Source: Dehalococcoidia bacterium (GTDB taxonomy: Bacteria > Chloroflexota > Dehalococcoidia > SZUA-161). Taken from it: 15,874 nt of DNA. Shown piece after piece: positions 14,307 through 15,874 of this stretch. The notes under the pieces were generated by a model that saw nothing but the letters and a program-made list of their open reading frames with translations, did no database searches and was not told the origin of the DNA. Both the position numbers and the translations under genes were made by a program. The stretch covers positions 1,367,008 through 1,382,881 of the forward strand of contig CP070819.1 in NCBI GenBank assembly GCA_020344295.1. The letters run 5' to 3'. Within the stretch, counting starts at the first letter, position 1. Each line of letters starts with the position of its first letter.

Positions 14307-15308
14307 CTACGCTTTCTCCATAGCGAGCAAAACTATCTTTTCAACTAACTGCTTGTAGCTCATTCCGCCAGCCTCAGCTTGAATCGCGACCCCTGCTCCA
14401 GGTGATATGTCTGGATTAGGGTTGATTTCAATTACATAAGGCTGTTTCATCCCATTTACTCTGAAATCTATTCTTGCGTAGCCAGTACAATCGAACAATC
14501 TAAAGGCTTTAACAGCAATATCCGTAATATGCTTCTGCAGTTTATAATCAATTTCAGCAGGACAGACAGTTTGCGTATATGTATAGTAGACACTATCCCG
14601 CTCCCATTTTGCAGGAAAAGCCAATATTTTAGGATATCGAGACGGTAATGAATATGCAATTTCTGTTATAGGTAGTATTCTGGGTTTTTCATTTCCTAAA
14701 ACTGTTATGTTGAATTCGTGTCCTTCTATATATTCTTCAACAAGCGCTTTCCCGTTAAAAGCTGCAGTTATTCTAGACACCTGTCTTTTCAGGGCGGAGA
14801 AATCGACAACGACACTGTCTTTAGTTATGCCATGGCTTGCATCCTCTGCACAGGGTTTCACAATGCAGGGATAATGAAGATAGAACGAAGGCAGCGTATC
14901 ATTGTTCAGCACCTGATATCTGGGCGTATAAATACCAGCTTCCTGCAACAACGATTTTGCTTTAACCTTATCCAGAGCTAGCGACAGCGTGCTACCCTGG
15001 CAGCCAGTGAATGGTACGTTCAAATCGGACAGGATATAGGCTACCGCTGCCTCGGTTTCAGGATAATCAGCGAAACCTTCAAAGAGATTAAATACAAGAT
15101 CTGCATCGATTTTTTTTATTTCTCTCCCGGCTTTTTCCAGAGGTGGCAGGAGAGGTATTTGTTGTACAGAATATCCGAGTCCAGATAATGCTGCGGTAAC
15201 GGCTTTGACAGCCTCGAGCACGCCAAGAGCTGCGCTTTCTTCCCCCAAAGCATCGTAACGCCCGGAGGTAGGTTGGTTATATATGATTGCTATTTTTCGA
15301 GGACGCAT
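14307..15308 (-). CDS. D-Ala-D-Ala-ligase-like ATP-grasp enzyme, second of a tandem pair
   Basis: A 333-residue, full-length ATP-grasp ligase of the Ddl type. The N-terminal domain contains NLFEGFADYPETEAAVAYILSDL and VPFTGC...LALDKVKAK (counterparts of the Ddl HG-x-x-GE loop and the PYTG/DK region). The ATP-binding part has CIVKPCAEDASHGI (148-161) and LVEEYIEGHEFN (189-200), and the metal-binding end is DFRVNGMKQPYVIEINPNPD (281-300). The final loop, EINPNPDISPGAG, differs from the Ddl form E-x-NT-x-PG, and the catalytic loop sequence CAEDAS is also unlike Ddl, so D-Ala is unlikely to be its only or true substrate. The start follows the upstream stop by 2 bases with no independent ribosome-binding site, so translation is probably coupled. 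An amino-acid or peptide ligase role is best supported. Confidence 0.88.
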   Translation of the reverse strand: MRPRKIAIIYNQPTSGRYDALGEESAALGVLEAVKAVTAALSGLGYSVQQIPLLPPLEKAGREIKKIDADLVFNLFEGFADYPETEAAVAYILSDLNVPFTGCQGSTLSLALDKVKAKSLLQEAGIYTPRYQVLNNDTLPSFYLHYPCIVKPCAEDASHGITKDSVVVDFSALKRQVSRITAAFNGKALVEEYIEGHEFNITVLGNEKPRILPITEIAYSLPSRYPKILAFPAKWERDSVYYTYTQTVCPAEIDYKLQKHITDIAVKAFRLFDCTGYARIDFRVNGMKQPYVIEINPNPDISPGAGVAIQAEAGGMSYKQLVEKIVLLAMEKA

Positions 15309-15310
15309 TG

Positions 15311-15874
15311 CTAGTATCTACTAAGGGCTGCATCCAAGATAACGGATATCAATTCACGGTAATCCAAACCCTTTGAATAAGCAATTATGGGCAGATCGCT
15401 GCTTTTGGGATTTAGTCCCGGTAAAGGATTGATTTCAAGGAAGTAAGGAATTCCATCGTAACCTACCCTGAAATCTATCCTGGCAAAGTCATAGCAGCCC
15501 AGCACCTTGTATATTCTAAGGCTTGCATCGGTGATTTTTTCAATTACCTTGCCGTCAAGGTTAGCAGGACATTCATATTGCACCAATCGCTCCCAGTCCC
15601 TTTTAACCTCTATGGAATAGACGAAGGTTTTTTGTTTAGTTTTAGGCAGCACTCTCATGATACCCAGTATTTCGGGAGGAGAGTTACCCAGTATTCCAAC
15701 GGTGACTTCTTCACCGGCTATGAATTCCTCAACCATCACTGGTTGCCGGTATTGATCCAACAACGCAGTTATCTTTTTCTTGGCCTGCACAGTATGCTCA
15801 ACCATGTTCCCCGAACGAATGCCTTTACTTGAACCCTCGTGGCTTGGTTTCAAGAATACAGGGAAAGGAAATCC
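15311..15874 (-). CDS. D-Ala-D-Ala-ligase-like ATP-grasp enzyme, first of the pair, 5' end outside window
   Basis: The last 187 residues of an ATP-grasp ligase are visible; the frame is open to the window edge, so the start lies beyond it. Motifs in order: FPVFLKPSHEGSSKGI (ATP loop, closer to canonical Ddl than in its neighbour), MVEEFIAGEEVTVGILG, YECPANLD, CYDFARIDFRV, and the metal/substrate end YFLEINPLPGLNPKSSDLP. Both ligases share one fold but differ in the loop after the EIN motif (PLPGLNPKSSD here, PNPDISPGAG next door), suggesting different acceptors in successive steps. The gene reads into the second ligase with a 2-base gap, then into the acetyltransferase. Confidence 0.88.
   Translation of the reverse strand, partial: GFPFPVFLKPSHEGSSKGIRSGNMVEHTVQAKKKITALLDQYRQPVMVEEFIAGEEVTVGILGNSPPEILGIMRVLPKTKQKTFVYSIEVKRDWERLVQYECPANLDGKVIEKITDASLRIYKVLGCYDFARIDFRVGYDGIPYFLEINPLPGLNPKSSDLPIIAYSKGLDYRELISVILDAALSRY

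Noticed and set aside
1..15874. CRISPR arrays, insertion sequences, rRNA, complete tRNAs
   Set aside because: No regularly spaced repeats, transposase motifs or terminal inverted repeats, and no intact RNA gene were found on either strand.

Overview
The window looks like a chromosomal segment of an uncultured, probably anaerobic bacterium with mid-range base composition. The mix of NarL/FixJ-type two-component regulators, a TauE/SafE-type transporter with an accessory membrane protein, a cytidylate-kinase-like protein, a GT20 trehalose-phosphate synthase and a very large glycosyltransferase-GH130 fusion is reminiscent of Chloroflexota (Dehalococcoidia-like lineages). That assignment is an inference from gene content; no taxonomic marker is present.

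Left part (1-9240). The 3' end of a trehalose-6-phosphate synthase gene (otsA-like) is broken by an apparent one-base insertion in a run of eight T. It converges on a NarL-type response regulator. Divergent from that regulator are two tiny paralogous genes, 65 and 57 codons, that share a C-terminal DAIFKDPNWPxLW signature and end in a strong hairpin. Next come a cytidylate-kinase-like protein fused to a BON domain, a TauE/SafE (TSUP) transporter and a membrane protein whose start overlaps the transporter stop by 4 bases. A second NarL-type regulator and a membrane GAF-PAS-HisKA_3 sensor kinase then form a classical two-component pair. A convergent receiver-only protein follows, preceded by a perfect 20-bp palindrome.

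Boundary (about 9240-9490). On the minus strand there is a 42-nt 3' fragment of a tRNA-Val(UAC) gene that begins exactly at the anticodon loop. Beside it are an imperfect 20-bp direct repeat and a 12-bp tandem repeat. This is the arrangement expected of an attachment-site scar left by a tRNA-targeting tyrosine recombinase. The polarity of the fragment puts the chromosome to the left and the acquired DNA to the right. No integrase is visible in the window.

Right part (9490-15874). A 386-bp AT-rich leader precedes a 1213-residue protein with an N-terminal GT-A glycosyltransferase, about 600 residues with no recognised domain, and a C-terminal GH130 mannoside phosphorylase/hydrolase domain. On the other strand lies a tight three-gene unit: two tandem D-Ala-D-Ala-ligase-like ATP-grasp enzymes (the first one cut by the window edge) and a GNAT acetyltransferase, each separated by 2 bases.

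How the genes may work together: the left part suggests a signalling-rich region around sulfur-anion or organosulfonate transport. The right part suggests a carbohydrate or compatible-solute enzyme and a small peptide-ligase/acetylase pathway, possibly carried on an island. The items that look least described are the small paralogous proteins, the GT-GH130 fusion and the ATP-grasp/ATP-grasp/GNAT unit.
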